DNA of 64,000 nucleotides from Nakamurella alba. Its GTDB lineage: Bacteria; Actinomycetota; Actinomycetes; Mycobacteriales; Nakamurellaceae. The notes under the pieces were generated by a model. The model was not told the origin of the DNA. It made no database searches and worked only from the letters and a program-made list of their open reading frames with translations. The stretch is taken from positions 744,001 to 808,000 of the forward strand of contig NZ_WLYK01000001.1 of the NCBI RefSeq assembly GCF_009707545.1, given 5' to 3'. Both the position numbers and the translations under genes were made by a program. Shown here piece by piece: positions 1 to 11,692 of the stretch (position 1 is the stretch's first letter; the number at the start of each line of letters is the position of its first letter).

Positions 1-261
1 CACCAGGTGACCCGGGACGGCGAGATCATCCCGCTCACCCCGCTGGAGTTCGACCTGCTGGTGGCGCTGGCCCGCAAGCCGCGCCAGGTCTTCACCCGGG
101 AGGTGCTGCTGGAGCAGGTCTGGGGCTACCGGCACGCCGCCGACACCCGGCTGGTCAACGTGCACGTGCAGCGGCTCCGCTCCAAGATCGAACGTGACCC
201 GGAGCGCCCCGAGGTGGTCGTGACGGTCCGCGGTGTGGGCTACAAGGCGGGGAACGCCTGA
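1..261 (+). CDS. mtrA: MtrA response regulator, C-terminal part (5' end outside window)
   Basis: Only the DNA-binding half is present; the frame is open from base 1 and stops at 261. The visible part is an OmpR/PhoB-type winged helix, with the LTPLEFDLL start of the domain, the recognition-helix stretch around TRLVNVHVQRLRSKIE and the terminal wing VRGVGYKAG. MtrA is the regulator partner of the sensor MtrB in actinobacteria and controls cell wall and division genes. The mtrB gene follows after 16 nt, and lpqB overlaps mtrB, which is the canonical operon order and gives the assignment. The receiver domain and phospho-acceptor Asp lie upstream of the window. Confidence 0.93.
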   Translation, partial: HQVTRDGEIIPLTPLEFDLLVALARKPRQVFTREVLLEQVWGYRHAADTRLVNVHVQRLRSKIERDPERPEVVVTVRGVGYKAGNA

Positions 262-277
262 CCCGGCGGCACCACCC

Positions 278-1981
278 ATGAGCACCGCCACCCCCGGCAC
301 CGCCGGCCCCGACACCCGCCGCCGGCGTGGGGCGATCCGGCGGCTGCGGGTCCGGTTGGCGTTCTGGAGCCGCTCGCTGCTGCTCCGCGTCGTCATCCTC
401 ACGCTGTTCTTCACGACCGTGGTGATGGTCGGCGTCGGCTTCGTGCTGCAGTCGCAGATCACCTCGAAGCTGTTGGAGGACAAGACGAACGCGGCGCTCG
501 CCGAGCTGACCAACGACGTCGCGGTGGTGCAGCAGGGGATCGCCGGGGTCGACTCCGATCAGACCTCGCTGCGCGACGCGCTGGCCAGGGTGCGGGACAG
601 CCTGGGTAGCGTCACCACCGCCGCCGGCGGCTCCGGCCAGAACTCGGCGGGCACCTTCGAACCGGTGATCCTGTCCATCGGCCCTGGGGCCGACCCCGGT
701 TACGACCTCGGTGCCGTCGACGACGTGCCGGACGCGCTGCTGGAGCGGGTGGCCGCCGGCGGCATCGCCACCCAGTACACGACGGTCTCCCGCGGTGGCA
801 GCTCGGTGCCGGCGCTGGTGGTCGGGTCGCCCGCCGCGCAGGCCGCCACCGCGTCCTTCGGACTGTTCCTGATCTTCCCGCTGACCGGCGAGCAGAGCAC
901 CGTCGCCGTCGTCCAGAACACGCTGCTGCTGGGCGGTGTCGTGCTGGTGGTGGCACTGACCTTCATCGCGGCGCTGGTCGCATACCAGGCGGTCGGCCCG
1001 GTCCGCCGGGCCGCGCTGGTGGCCCGCCGGCTGGCCGGTGGGGACCTCGCCGAGCGGATGCCGGTCAAGGGACCGATCGAGCTGACCACCATGGCCACCT
1101 CCTTCAACGGCATGGCCGACGCCATCCGGGCGCAGATCCGGCAGCTGGAGGAGTTCGGGAAACTGCAGCGCCGCTTCACCTCCGACGTCTCGCACGAGCT
1201 GCGCACCCCCGTCACCACCGTGCGGATGGCGGCCGACCTGCTGCACTCCAGCCGGGACGAGTTGCCGCCGCACCTCGGCCGGTCCACCGAACTGCTGGTC
1301 GACGAGCTCGACCGGTTCGAGAGCCTGCTCGCCGACCTGCTCGAGATCAGCCGCCACGACGCGGGTATGGCCGAACTGGCCGCGGAACCGATGGACGTGC
1401 GCGCGGTGGTCCGGCAGACCTGCGACGGCGTCCGCAGCATCGCCGCCAAGGTCGGCGTGGAGCTGCGCCTGGTGATGCCCGACCATCCGGTCGTCGCCGA
1501 CATCGACTACCGGCGGGTGGAGCGGATCCTGCGGAACCTGATCCACAACGCCATCGACCACGCCGAGGGCCGGCCGGTGGAGATCGAACTCGCCGCCGGC
1601 ACCCGCGCCATCGCGATCACCGTCACCGACCGCGGTGTCGGGCTGCGGCCGGGGGAGGCGTCGCTGGTGTTCAACCGGTTCTGGCGGGCCGACCCGTCCC
1701 GGCAGCGGCAGACCGGCGGCACCGGTCTGGGGCTTGCCATCTCGCTGGAGGACGCACGGCTGCACGGCGGCTGGCTGCAGGCCTCCGGCGTGCTCGGCGT
1801 CGGCGCCCGGTTCCGGCTGACGCTGCCGCGCGAGAAGGGCATGCTGATCGACTCCTCACCGCTGCCCTTGCGGCTGCCCGGCGACGACGGCCCGGACACC
1901 GGGAGTGCCGACGACGACAAGGATCCCGCCGAGGCGCTGGTGTCCGACCAGGCGTACGGCGTCGACGAGGTGGTCCGGTGA
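278..1981 (+). CDS. mtrB: MtrB sensor histidine kinase
   Basis: The protein is 567 residues. An in-frame upstream start at 233 would overlap mtrA; ATG at 278 is preferred because it lies just past the mtrA stop. There are two membrane segments, about residues 38-59 and 208-237, flanking an extracytoplasmic sensor domain, followed by a HAMP linker. The HisKA dimerisation box has FTSDVSHELRTP with the phospho-acceptor His306. The HATPase part shows the N box NLIHNAIDHA, G1 VTDRGVGL and G2 GGTGLGLAIS. MtrB phosphorylates MtrA and LpqB modulates it. The stop overlaps the lpqB GTG by four bases (GTGA), so translation is probably coupled. Confidence 0.95.
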   Translation: MSTATPGTAGPDTRRRRGAIRRLRVRLAFWSRSLLLRVVILTLFFTTVVMVGVGFVLQSQITSKLLEDKTNAALAELTNDVAVVQQGIAGVDSDQTSLRDALARVRDSLGSVTTAAGGSGQNSAGTFEPVILSIGPGADPGYDLGAVDDVPDALLERVAAGGIATQYTTVSRGGSSVPALVVGSPAAQAATASFGLFLIFPLTGEQSTVAVVQNTLLLGGVVLVVALTFIAALVAYQAVGPVRRAALVARRLAGGDLAERMPVKGPIELTTMATSFNGMADAIRAQIRQLEEFGKLQRRFTSDVSHELRTPVTTVRMAADLLHSSRDELPPHLGRSTELLVDELDRFESLLADLLEISRHDAGMAELAAEPMDVRAVVRQTCDGVRSIAAKVGVELRLVMPDHPVVADIDYRRVERILRNLIHNAIDHAEGRPVEIELAAGTRAIAITVTDRGVGLRPGEASLVFNRFWRADPSRQRQTGGTGLGLAISLEDARLHGGWLQASGVLGVGARFRLTLPREKGMLIDSSPLPLRLPGDDGPDTGSADDDKDPAEALVSDQAYGVDEVVR

Positions 1982-3792
1982 AGCGGCGGACGTTCCTCGG
2001 CGGCGCCCTCACCGTCTTCTCCGGCCTGGGCGCGGCGGCCTGCTCGACGGTGCCCGGCAACAGCACCCCGACGATCGTCGGCACCGTGCCGTCGACCGCC
2101 AACGCGGTGGCGGTGCAGCCGCCGGCCGACGGCGCGCAGCCGGACGAGATCGTCCGCGGTTTCATCCAGTCCATCGGCAGCAACGTCCCGGAGGTGAGCG
2201 CCGGCACCAGCGCCACCACCAACTTCACCGCGGCCCGGCAGTACCTGACGCCGCAGGCGGACGACGACTGGGCACCGAACGGCCGGACCCCGATGATGGT
2301 GCTGCGCGCCGACTTCCGGGTCGCGCCGGGCCAGGAGACGAACGTCTACGTGATCACCGGGACGTTGATCGCGAGCCTGGACGAGACCCGCTCCTACACC
2401 GTCCCGGCGGACGACACCTTCAGCACCGAGGTCACCGTCGCCCGGGTCAACGGCCAGTGGCGGATCGCCACCCCGCCCGACGTCCTGCTCATCACCACCG
2501 CGAACTTCGGGCTGAACTACATCCAGCGCACCCTCTACTTCCTGGACCCGACCGGGTCGGTGATGGTGCCGGACCCGCGGTACATCCCGGTGGCCGGCTC
2601 GGCCGTCTACCGTGCCGCCCGGGTGCTCTCGCTGCTGCTCGCCGGCCCGGGCCCGGCACTGCAGGGTGTGGTGCGCAACGAGCTGGAGGGCGCCGAACTG
2701 CGCCGGAACTTCGTCCCCGAGCAGGGCGCGCTGCCGCAGGTGGACCTGACGAACGTGAAGACGCTGGAGACCGGCGACCGCAAGGCGCTGGCCGCGCAGA
2801 TCGCCTACTCGCTGTCCGCCGACGCGGCGACGGTGCCGGTGCTGATCAACGGCGAACTGCTGGAGCCGGGCGTCGACTCCTACTCCCGACGCGGACTGGG
2901 CTCCTACGACCCGGACAGCACACCGGGCAGCGGCACCATCAACTCCGAGCCCTACTGCATCCGCTCCGGTCGGGTCGAGAGTCTGCTCACCCGCAAGCCT
3001 CTCGACGGTCCGGCCGGCAACGGGGTGCTCGAGGTCCTGTACGCCTCGCTGTCCACCGTCACCGGCACCCTGGCCGTGGTCACCGGCACCCTCGACAAGC
3101 TCGACCAGCAGCAGCTGCGGCTGGGCGACCCGCTCTCCCCGGTCACCGTGCTGGAGGCGGAGAAGATGACCCCGCCGGTGTTCTCACGCACCGGCGACGA
3201 GGTGTGGGTGGCCCAGACGACTCCCGGGTCGAACAAGCAGGAGATCTACGCGGTCAGTGTGCCGACCGGGTCCGGCGCCGGAGCCGGCCGGACCCGGATC
3301 TCCACACCGGATCTCGACGGCAAGGGCACGGTGACCGCCATCGCGCTGTCCCCGGACCGGGTCCGGGTCGCCCTGGTCATCGACGGCCGGCTGTTCCTCG
3401 GCGCGGTGCAGAACTCCATCGGCGACGCGGGCGCCGGCACCACCACGACCGTCGTCAACGCGGTCGAGATCCGGCCCGGCATCTCGCAGGTCAACACCCT
3501 GGCCTTCCGCAGCTCGGTGGAGCTGCTGGTGTCCATCTCCGAGTCGACCAGCACCGGCAGCATCGTGCGGGTCCCGCTGGACGGCAGCGAGCAGGCCGCG
3601 GTCACCTCGAGCGGGCTGGTGCAGGACGTCGACACCATCGCGGTGTCCGGTGACGACGTGTACGTCTCCTCCAACACCCTGCAGCGCATCGTCGTGCTGG
3701 AAGGCACCCTGGATGCCGGGACCTGGGAGCAGCCGGTGAACTCCGGCGGGTTCCCGATCACCGGCGGCGAGCAGCCGTTCTTCCCCAACTGA
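1978..3792 (+). CDS. lpqB: Lipoprotein LpqB, MtrAB accessory
   Basis: The protein is 604 residues, with a twin-Arg-like start (KRRTF), a hydrophobic stretch and a lipobox LGAAAC ending at Cys22, so it should be a membrane-anchored lipoprotein on the outer face of the cytoplasmic membrane. The first half corresponds to the GerMN-type domain of the family and the second half, from about residue 320, to the beta-propeller-like LpqB C-terminal domain. LpqB interacts with the extracellular part of MtrB and tunes MtrA phosphorylation. The GTG start overlaps the mtrB stop. The position as third gene after mtrA-mtrB is invariant in actinobacteria. Confidence 0.94.
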   Translation: MKRRTFLGGALTVFSGLGAAACSTVPGNSTPTIVGTVPSTANAVAVQPPADGAQPDEIVRGFIQSIGSNVPEVSAGTSATTNFTAARQYLTPQADDDWAPNGRTPMMVLRADFRVAPGQETNVYVITGTLIASLDETRSYTVPADDTFSTEVTVARVNGQWRIATPPDVLLITTANFGLNYIQRTLYFLDPTGSVMVPDPRYIPVAGSAVYRAARVLSLLLAGPGPALQGVVRNELEGAELRRNFVPEQGALPQVDLTNVKTLETGDRKALAAQIAYSLSADAATVPVLINGELLEPGVDSYSRRGLGSYDPDSTPGSGTINSEPYCIRSGRVESLLTRKPLDGPAGNGVLEVLYASLSTVTGTLAVVTGTLDKLDQQQLRLGDPLSPVTVLEAEKMTPPVFSRTGDEVWVAQTTPGSNKQEIYAVSVPTGSGAGAGRTRISTPDLDGKGTVTAIALSPDRVRVALVIDGRLFLGAVQNSIGDAGAGTTTTVVNAVEIRPGISQVNTLAFRSSVELLVSISESTSTGSIVRVPLDGSEQAAVTSSGLVQDVDTIAVSGDDVYVSSNTLQRIVVLEGTLDAGTWEQPVNSGGFPITGGEQPFFPN

Positions 3793-3838
3793 TCCGGTCC
3801 GTTCACCGGACCCGCTCTGCGCCCGGCAGGATCGGGCG

Positions 3839-4549
3839 ATGGGGATGCTCGGGCTGCTGGCGGAGGCCGTGGACCTGGTGCTGCCGCGGACCTGTCCCGG
3901 TTGTGACGCGGGCGTGCCCTGGTGCGCCGCCTGCGCCGCGACGCTGACCGTCCCGCTGCGCCGGGTGCGGCTCGGCGAGGAGGCACTGGACGCGCTGGCC
4001 GGGCTGCCGGCGCCGCCGGTGCGCGCGCTGGCCCGCTACGCCGGTCCGGTCCGGGCGGCGGTCATCGCCGGCAAGGAACGGGACCGTCGGGACCTGCCGC
4101 CGCTGCTCGGCGCCGCGATGGGCGAGGCGCTGGTGACCCTGCTGCGGGTCGACCCACCGCCCGGGCCGCTGGTGCTGGTGCCCGCGCCGAGCCGGCGGGC
4201 GGCCGCCCGCCGCCGCGGCGGCGACCCGGTGGCCGCGATGGCCCGGTCCGCGGCCCGGGTGGTCGCGGCACACGGCCGGCCGGTGACCGTGTCCCGCTGC
4301 CTGTGGACCTCCGCGCGGGCGCTGGACTCGGTGGGCCTGCGACCGAGGGAGCGGATCACCAATCTGCGCGGCCGGGTACGACTCTCCGTGGCCGCCCTGC
4401 CGCCGTCCGGTGCCACGGTCGTGGTGCTGGACGACGTGGTCACCAGCGGGGCGACGACGGTGTGTGTGGTGGAGGCGCTGGCCGCCGTCGGCATCGGTGT
4501 GCACGGGGTCGTCGCGATGGCCTCGGCGATGCCGTGGAGCAGTGTCTGA
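3839..4549 (+). CDS. ComF-family phosphoribosyltransferase-like protein
   Basis: The protein is 236 residues. The N-terminus has a double Cys pair, CPGC and CAAC at about residues 19-34, typical of the zinc-binding part of ComF proteins. The C-terminal half has the type I PRTase signature VVVLDDVVTSGATT at about residues 196-209, which binds the ribose phosphate of PRPP. ComF in Bacillus takes part in DNA uptake, but the actinobacterial homologue has no defined role and no other competence gene is in this window. It follows lpqB by 46 nt and precedes hpf, as in M. tuberculosis (Rv3242c, from memory). An inverted pair TCCGGT/ACCGGA lies in the lpqB-comF gap. Confidence 0.85.
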   Translation: MGMLGLLAEAVDLVLPRTCPGCDAGVPWCAACAATLTVPLRRVRLGEEALDALAGLPAPPVRALARYAGPVRAAVIAGKERDRRDLPPLLGAAMGEALVTLLRVDPPPGPLVLVPAPSRRAAARRRGGDPVAAMARSAARVVAAHGRPVTVSRCLWTSARALDSVGLRPRERITNLRGRVRLSVAALPPSGATVVVLDDVVTSGATTVCVVEALAAVGIGVHGVVAMASAMPWSSV

Positions 4550-4618
4550 GACACGCGGGAGGAAGATGCACGAAGCGGGCGAAAGCATGGTGATCCCACG
4601 CTGAATTCGTTGCCGTGG

Positions 4619-4646
4619 TTGCGATCCGGTGTCATCCCGGTAGGGT
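4619..4646 (+). promoter_or_regulatory. Candidate promoter for hpf
   Basis: In the 247-nt gap before hpf, TTGCGA at 4619-4624 and TAGGGT at 4641-4646 are separated by 16 nt, resembling a housekeeping -35/-10 pair. The gap also holds two copies of CATCCCGG (4633-4640 and 4653-4660). This is motif matching only; no transcription start is known. Confidence 0.3.
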
Positions 4647-4796
4647 CGGTGGCATCCCGGGGAAGCCCGGAGGAACCGCAGACGAACGTCCGGTGGAGAC
4701 ACCTGGCGCACGGGCCGCGTGGGCATTCCCGGGACTCACCGAGACCAGGGGTGCGCCGGGTCCGCCCGGCCGCTCCGGAGGCCAGGAGGACTGCGC

Positions 4797-5456
4797 ATGG
4801 ACATTGTCGTGAAGGGTCGGAACGTCGAGGTGCCGGAGCACTTCCGGACCCACGTGGAGGAGAAGCTCGCCCGCAGCGAGCGGTACGACTCGAAGATCAT
4901 CCGGGTCGATGTCGAGCTCTCCCACGAGACCAACCGACGGCAGTCCAAGACCTGTCAACGGGTCCAGATCACCCTCGCCAGCAAGGGTCCGGCCGTGCGC
5001 GCCGAGGCCTGCGCGGAGAACTTCTACTCCGCCCTCGAGGGTGCGGTCGACCGGCTCGAGTCCCGCCTGCGCAAGGCCGCGGACCGACGGCACGACCGGC
5101 AGCACGCCCGCACGCCGATCATGGCGGTCGCCGCCGGTGCGTCCTACCTCGACGGCCCGCCCGTCCTGGACGGTCTCGACGGCGTGGACGGCGCCGACGT
5201 GGCCGCGGACGACACCCGGCCGTCGCACTGGCACGAGGACGAGGCGACCCGGCCGGTCGACGACGAGCCCGGCAAGGTGGTCCGGATCAAGGACCACCCG
5301 GGTGCCCCGATCACCGTGGACCAGGCGCTGTTCCAGATGGAGCTGGTCGGCCACGACTTCTACCTCTTCCACGACGCCGACACCGGGTTGGCCTCGGTCG
5401 TCTACCGGCGCCGCGGGTTCGACTACGGCCTGCTCCGGCTCTCGCCGCAGGAGTAG
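4797..5456 (+). CDS. hpf: Long-form ribosome hibernation promoting factor HPF
   Basis: The protein is 219 residues. ATG at 4797 is chosen because AGGAGG ends about nine bases upstream and the product begins MDIVVKGRNVEVPEHFRTHV, the normal start of the family. Residues 1-100 form the S30AE/YfiA domain that sits in the 30S decoding region. After a variable, charged linker, residues from about 160 (PITVDQALFQMELVGHDFYLF) form the C-terminal domain that dimerises 30S subunits into 100S particles. The two-domain length identifies the long HPF of actinobacteria and Firmicutes rather than short HPF or RaiA. It lies directly before secA. Confidence 0.93.
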   Translation: MDIVVKGRNVEVPEHFRTHVEEKLARSERYDSKIIRVDVELSHETNRRQSKTCQRVQITLASKGPAVRAEACAENFYSALEGAVDRLESRLRKAADRRHDRQHARTPIMAVAAGASYLDGPPVLDGLDGVDGADVAADDTRPSHWHEDEATRPVDDEPGKVVRIKDHPGAPITVDQALFQMELVGHDFYLFHDADTGLASVVYRRRGFDYGLLRLSPQE

Positions 5457-5529
5457 ATCCACACCGCCCGGGGAGCCTCCTGCCGCGCACTGCCCACGGC
5501 CGACGTCACGGACGCCTACCATGGTCGGT

Positions 5530-5550
5530 GCCGGGGGAGACCTCCCCGGC
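5530..5550 (+). other. Small hairpin in the hpf-secA gap
   Basis: The 148-nt gap between hpf and secA has seven-base arms GCCGGGG (5530-5536) and CCCCGGC (5544-5550) around a seven-base loop. There is no T-run after it. It could attenuate read-through from hpf or simply be a GC-rich chance repeat. Confidence 0.25.
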
Positions 5551-5604
5551 GGCGGCGGCATGCCCGCAGGGGTGCCGCGGCGACGTACGACGACAGGGTG
5601 ACAC

Positions 5605-8505
<2,901 letters not shown>

Positions 8506-9018
8506 TCACCAGCCGATCTGCAGGGCGGTGACCCGCCAGCGTCCGTCGATGCCCTCCATCCGGAAGGCCAGAGCGCGGGCCCGCCGCCCGGCCCGGACCA
8601 CGGCGCTCGCCTCGGCGATGCCGTCGGCGGGCGCCGACACCCGGACGCTGGACACCTGCATCCGGGTCCCGGTCCGGCGGGAGCGCTGCAGGCCGGCGAA
8701 CACACCGGGCGCGCAGTGCTGCCGGAGCTGGGCGACAGGCCGGACCCCGCAGAGGGTCTCGACCAGGCCGCGGGCCAGCACGGAGGCCGCACCCGCCGCG
8801 GCCGGGAGATCGTCCGCGGAGTTCCGCCTTACCCCGACGTCCGGGTCCTCGGACCACGTCGGCACCCGGGCGTCGTCGACGATCCGTGGCACCGCCGGCG
8901 CCCGGCTCTCCCGGACCAGCGGGAGCTCGTCGTCGTACGGCGGCAGCGAGACCGGCACCGGCGCGAGATACGGTGCCGTGGGTCGGTAGTCGTCGAGCAG
9001 GTCGAACGCTGTGGTCAT
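8506..9018 (-). CDS. Rv3235-family conserved protein
   Basis: The protein is 170 residues. The N-terminal 60 residues are Pro/Asp-rich and look disordered. The C-terminal 90 residues have the pattern of a small alpha+beta domain: a helix LVETLCGVRPVAQLRQH, a basic strand region RRTGTRMQVSSVRVSAP and a tail AFRMEGIDGRWRVTALQIGW. This matches the actinobacterial Rv3235 family as remembered; no biochemical role is known. Its ATG overlaps the stop of the upstream LysM gene by four bases (ATGA), so the two are co-translated. The stop abuts that of secA. Confidence 0.72.
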   Translation of the reverse strand: MTTAFDLLDDYRPTAPYLAPVPVSLPPYDDELPLVRESRAPAVPRIVDDARVPTWSEDPDVGVRRNSADDLPAAAGAASVLARGLVETLCGVRPVAQLRQHCAPGVFAGLQRSRRTGTRMQVSSVRVSAPADGIAEASAVVRAGRRARALAFRMEGIDGRWRVTALQIGW

Positions 9019-9851
9019 GGTTGTCCCCCTGGTGGTGCTGTGTCCCCTGGTGCTGGTGCTGTCAGTCGCTGGCCCGGCAGCAGCAGGTCCGGTTCGTCGC
9101 CGATGACCTGACGGTTCGCGACGTACCAGGCGCGCCAGGCGGTGTCGATCTCCGCGTCGGTCGCACCCGTCGGCAGGTGCGCGGCGGCGATGCCCCAGAG
9201 CGTGTCGCCGCGGAGCACCACCACCTCGGCGGGCTCCGGAGGTTGTACGACTGGAGGTGCCGGTTGCTGTGGTGGTTCCATCGGCCAGTCGAGGTCGACA
9301 TCACCTGCGGTGCTGTGGTTCTGGATCGTGCTGGCGGCGAGGTGTCGTCCCGGGCCGCCGGTCCGGTGCTCCTCCGGTGGCTGTCCTGCCGGTGACGTGG
9401 ACGGCACCCCTCGAGCCGTCCACGTCACCTCGCCTGCGGTGCTCGTGGTGTCTGTGCTTCTTGTTGTGCTTGCGGTACCTGCGACCAGGCCGCCGATGGT
9501 GCCGACACCGAGGGCGACGGCGATGAGCCGACGGCTTGCTCCGGGCAGTACAGCTGCCGCCGCGCGGCGGGCGGTGCGCCCGACGGTGCCCGGGATCCGA
9601 CCGGCCAGGGTGAGGACCAGACCTGTTGCCCCCCAGCAGATCAGGGCCCACACCAAGCCGGAACAGACAGCCAGCGCGACGGCGGTCAGCGCCGCGTCTG
9701 CCGTGTCCGTCCCGGACCCGGCCGGATCCCGGAAACCGTCCCAGGGCCGTGGGAGCACGACCGCCAGGACAGCGAGTGGGAGCACCGGGACGAGGAGCCG
9801 GAACCGGATCCCCTCCACCGGCCCGACTGCTCTGTGCACCCCCATTCGCAT
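9015..9851 (-). CDS. Membrane protein with C-terminal LysM domain
   Basis: The protein is 278 residues. Hydrophobic segments lie at about 17-34, 52-83 (long, possibly two passes) and 106-126, followed by a Ser/Thr/Pro-rich linker of about 80 residues. The C-terminal LysM domain is at about 210-266 (VVLRGDTLWGIAAAHL ... LLLPGQRL) and would bind peptidoglycan. Topology suggests a membrane anchor with the LysM in the wall. The linker region has unusually low GC for this window (about 60% over 9421-9480). ATG at 9851 is the outermost start; an in-frame ATG at 9845 is equally possible. It forms a two-gene unit with the Rv3235-family gene. Confidence 0.75.
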   Translation of the reverse strand: MRMGVHRAVGPVEGIRFRLLVPVLPLAVLAVVLPRPWDGFRDPAGSGTDTADAALTAVALAVCSGLVWALICWGATGLVLTLAGRIPGTVGRTARRAAAAVLPGASRRLIAVALGVGTIGGLVAGTASTTRSTDTTSTAGEVTWTARGVPSTSPAGQPPEEHRTGGPGRHLAASTIQNHSTAGDVDLDWPMEPPQQPAPPVVQPPEPAEVVVLRGDTLWGIAAAHLPTGATDAEIDTAWRAWYVANRQVIGDEPDLLLPGQRLTAPAPGDTAPPGGQP

Positions 9852-9957
9852 GTAACGCAGTCAAACAGCATCAAATGAAAGAATCAAGCCCCGAACGCAA
9901 CATGTGGACATCCACCGCACGGTTGACCCCAGGTGCTGGGTGCCGGACGGTGGTCGC

Positions 9958-10512
9958 ATGCGATGGGAGAGCCTGTTCGACGACCTGGAGGCCCGGTTCG
10001 ACCAGCTCGCCGACGCCGCACTGCTCGCCGAACTGGCCGACCGTCAGCGGGTGGCCCTCGGCGCGGTGCCGTTCGTCGCCCGGCTGACCGGTGCGATCGG
10101 GGCGCCGGTGCGGCTGCACGTCACCACCGGTGCCTCGGTGACCGGACAACTCGCCCGGGTCGGGCCGGACTGGTGCCTGCTGGCGGAAGGTCCCGGTCGC
10201 GAGGTGGTCGTCCGGCTGGCCGCGGTCACCGGTGTGGAAGGACTCGGGCGGGCCACCGGTGAGGCGCCGGCCGGGGTGGCGTTGCGGCTCGACCTGCGGC
10301 ACGTGCTGCGGGGGGTGGTGCGCGACCGCTCACCGGTGGCGGTGGTGGTGACCGGCGGGGAGTTCACCGGGACGTTGGACCGGGTCGGCGCCGACTTCGT
10401 CGAGCTGGCCCGGCACGCGGCGTGGGAGTCCCGGCGGCCGGACCAGGTGCGCTCGGTGCTGACCGTCCCGCTGACCGCCGTCGTACTGGTCCGGGCGGTC
10501 CCCGCCGGATGA
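9958..10512 (+). CDS. Conserved protein with two Sm-like repeats
   Basis: The protein is 184 residues, starting at ATG 9958 after the divergent gap to the LysM gene. I do not recognise a named family with certainty. After a helical N-terminus (1-40) it has two strand-rich segments with the same plan: residues 51-90, VRLHVTTGASVTGQLARVGPDWCLL, and 126-178, PVAVVVTGGEFTGTLDRVGADFVEL. Each has the G-x-x-[VF]-x-G-x-L-x-x-V-G-x-D pattern of Sm/LSm-like small barrels. RNA binding is one possibility, but the sequence does not show it. It is followed after 12 nt by an alpha/beta hydrolase and probably shares its transcript. Confidence 0.6.
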   Translation: MRWESLFDDLEARFDQLADAALLAELADRQRVALGAVPFVARLTGAIGAPVRLHVTTGASVTGQLARVGPDWCLLAEGPGREVVVRLAAVTGVEGLGRATGEAPAGVALRLDLRHVLRGVVRDRSPVAVVVTGGEFTGTLDRVGADFVELARHAAWESRRPDQVRSVLTVPLTAVVLVRAVPAG

Positions 10513-10524
10513 GCCCCGCGAGCC

Positions 10525-11445
10525 GTGCGCGAGGATGACGAGGTGACCGGACCGCTGCCGCCCGACGAGACACCGGGCGAGTTCGACTTCCTCGCCGCCG
10601 AGGCCGCCGAGGTCGGCCGCACCGGGCCGCTGCCCGCCGTGCGCCGGGTGGAGCTGGAGCTGCCGGACGCCCCGCCGGTGAGCGGCCTGCTCTGGGGCGA
10701 CGGGCCGCCGGAGGTGGTGCTGCTGCACGGTGCCGGGTTGAACGCGCACACCTTCGACACCACGGTGCTGGCGCTGGGCCGCCCGGCGCTGGTCCTCGAC
10801 CTCCCCGGCCACGGCCGGTCGGGCTGGCGGTCCGACGCCGACTACTCGCCGCCCACCAACGCCGCGGCGGTGATCGCCGCGCTGGACGCATGGACCGGCG
10901 GCGGTGTGGTGCTGCTCGGCCAGTCGCTGGGCGGGCTCACCGCGCTGGTGGTCGCCGCCCGGCGACCGGACCTGACGCGGTCACTGGTGATGGTCGACAT
11001 CACCCCGGGCGTCACCGCCCAGGACAGCGCCCAGGTCGTCGAGTTCCTCGCCGGCCCCTCGGAGTTCGCCTCCCGGGACGAGATCGTGGAGATGGCCCTG
11101 CGGTTTGGCCTCGGGTCCGGCCGAGAAGCGTTGCAGCGCGGGGTGTTCCACAACACCCGGATCCGTCCCGACGGCCGGGTGGTCTTCGTGCACCACTTCG
11201 CCCACCTGGGTGGGCTGTCACCGACGGTGCTGTCCGACCGCGACCGGCTGTGGTCGGCGGCGGACGAGGTGGTGGGCGCCGGCATCCCGGTCCTGCTGGT
11301 CCGGGCCTCCGACGGGTTCGTCTCCGAGCAGCGTGTCGCGGAGTTCCGGGAGCGGGTGCCCGCGGCCCGGGTGGTGCAGGTGCAGGCCGGGCACAACGTG
11401 CAGGAGCAGGCCGCGGCCGCCCTCGCCGCGCTGATCCCGGTCTGA
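10525..11445 (+). CDS. Alpha/beta hydrolase
   Basis: The protein is 306 residues if GTG 10525 is used; an in-frame GTG at 10543 has GAGG eight bases upstream and may be the real start. The fold shows the oxyanion HGAGLN motif, the DLPGHGRSG stretch, the nucleophile elbow GQSLGG, an acid in VRASDGFVSEQ and the catalytic His in QAGHNVQ. Substrate cannot be inferred. No signal peptide is seen, so it should be cytoplasmic. The 3' end is 16 nt from the stop of the convergent HTH gene with no clear terminator between them. Confidence 0.82.
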   Translation: MREDDEVTGPLPPDETPGEFDFLAAEAAEVGRTGPLPAVRRVELELPDAPPVSGLLWGDGPPEVVLLHGAGLNAHTFDTTVLALGRPALVLDLPGHGRSGWRSDADYSPPTNAAAVIAALDAWTGGGVVLLGQSLGGLTALVVAARRPDLTRSLVMVDITPGVTAQDSAQVVEFLAGPSEFASRDEIVEMALRFGLGSGREALQRGVFHNTRIRPDGRVVFVHHFAHLGGLSPTVLSDRDRLWSAADEVVGAGIPVLLVRASDGFVSEQRVAEFRERVPAARVVQVQAGHNVQEQAAAALAALIPV

Positions 11446-11461
11446 TCGCGGGGCGGGTTGC

Positions 11462-11692
11462 TCAGACCTCGGTCGGCAGCGTGCTCGGCATGTCCGACAG
11501 GCTGGCCGCGGTGCGGCGGTAGGCCTCGTCGATGTACTCCTCGAGCTTGGAACGCTCGACCCGCCACTGGTTCCGGCCGCCGATCTGGATGCCGGCCAGG
11601 TCACCGGAGCGCACCAGCGCGTAGGTCTGCGACGCGGAGATGTTGAGGATCTCCGCCACGTCGGCCAGGGTCAGGAACCGCTCCGAGGTCAT
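11462..11692 (-). CDS. Small excisionase-like helix-turn-helix protein
   Basis: The protein is 76 residues. ATG at 11692 is chosen because GGAGG lies about ten bases upstream on the minus strand and the product then begins MTSERFLTLADVAEILNIS, the normal start of the excisionase/MerR-like HTH_17 family. The HTH is residues 7-30 and the wing is GIQIGGRNQWRVERSKLEEYI. A short Ser/Thr tail follows. It is divergent from the SAF-domain gene across 175 nt, so it may control that promoter. Similar small HTH proteins are common in actinobacteria outside phages, and nothing nearby suggests an integrated element. Confidence 0.75.
   Translation of the reverse strand: MTSERFLTLADVAEILNISASQTYALVRSGDLAGIQIGGRNQWRVERSKLEEYIDEAYRRTAASLSDMPSTLPTEV

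Noticed and set aside
11462-11692. Prophage or integrative element marked by an excisionase-like gene
   Set aside because: No integrase, attachment repeat or tRNA nearby; the gene is of the kind found in ordinary actinobacterial chromosomes.
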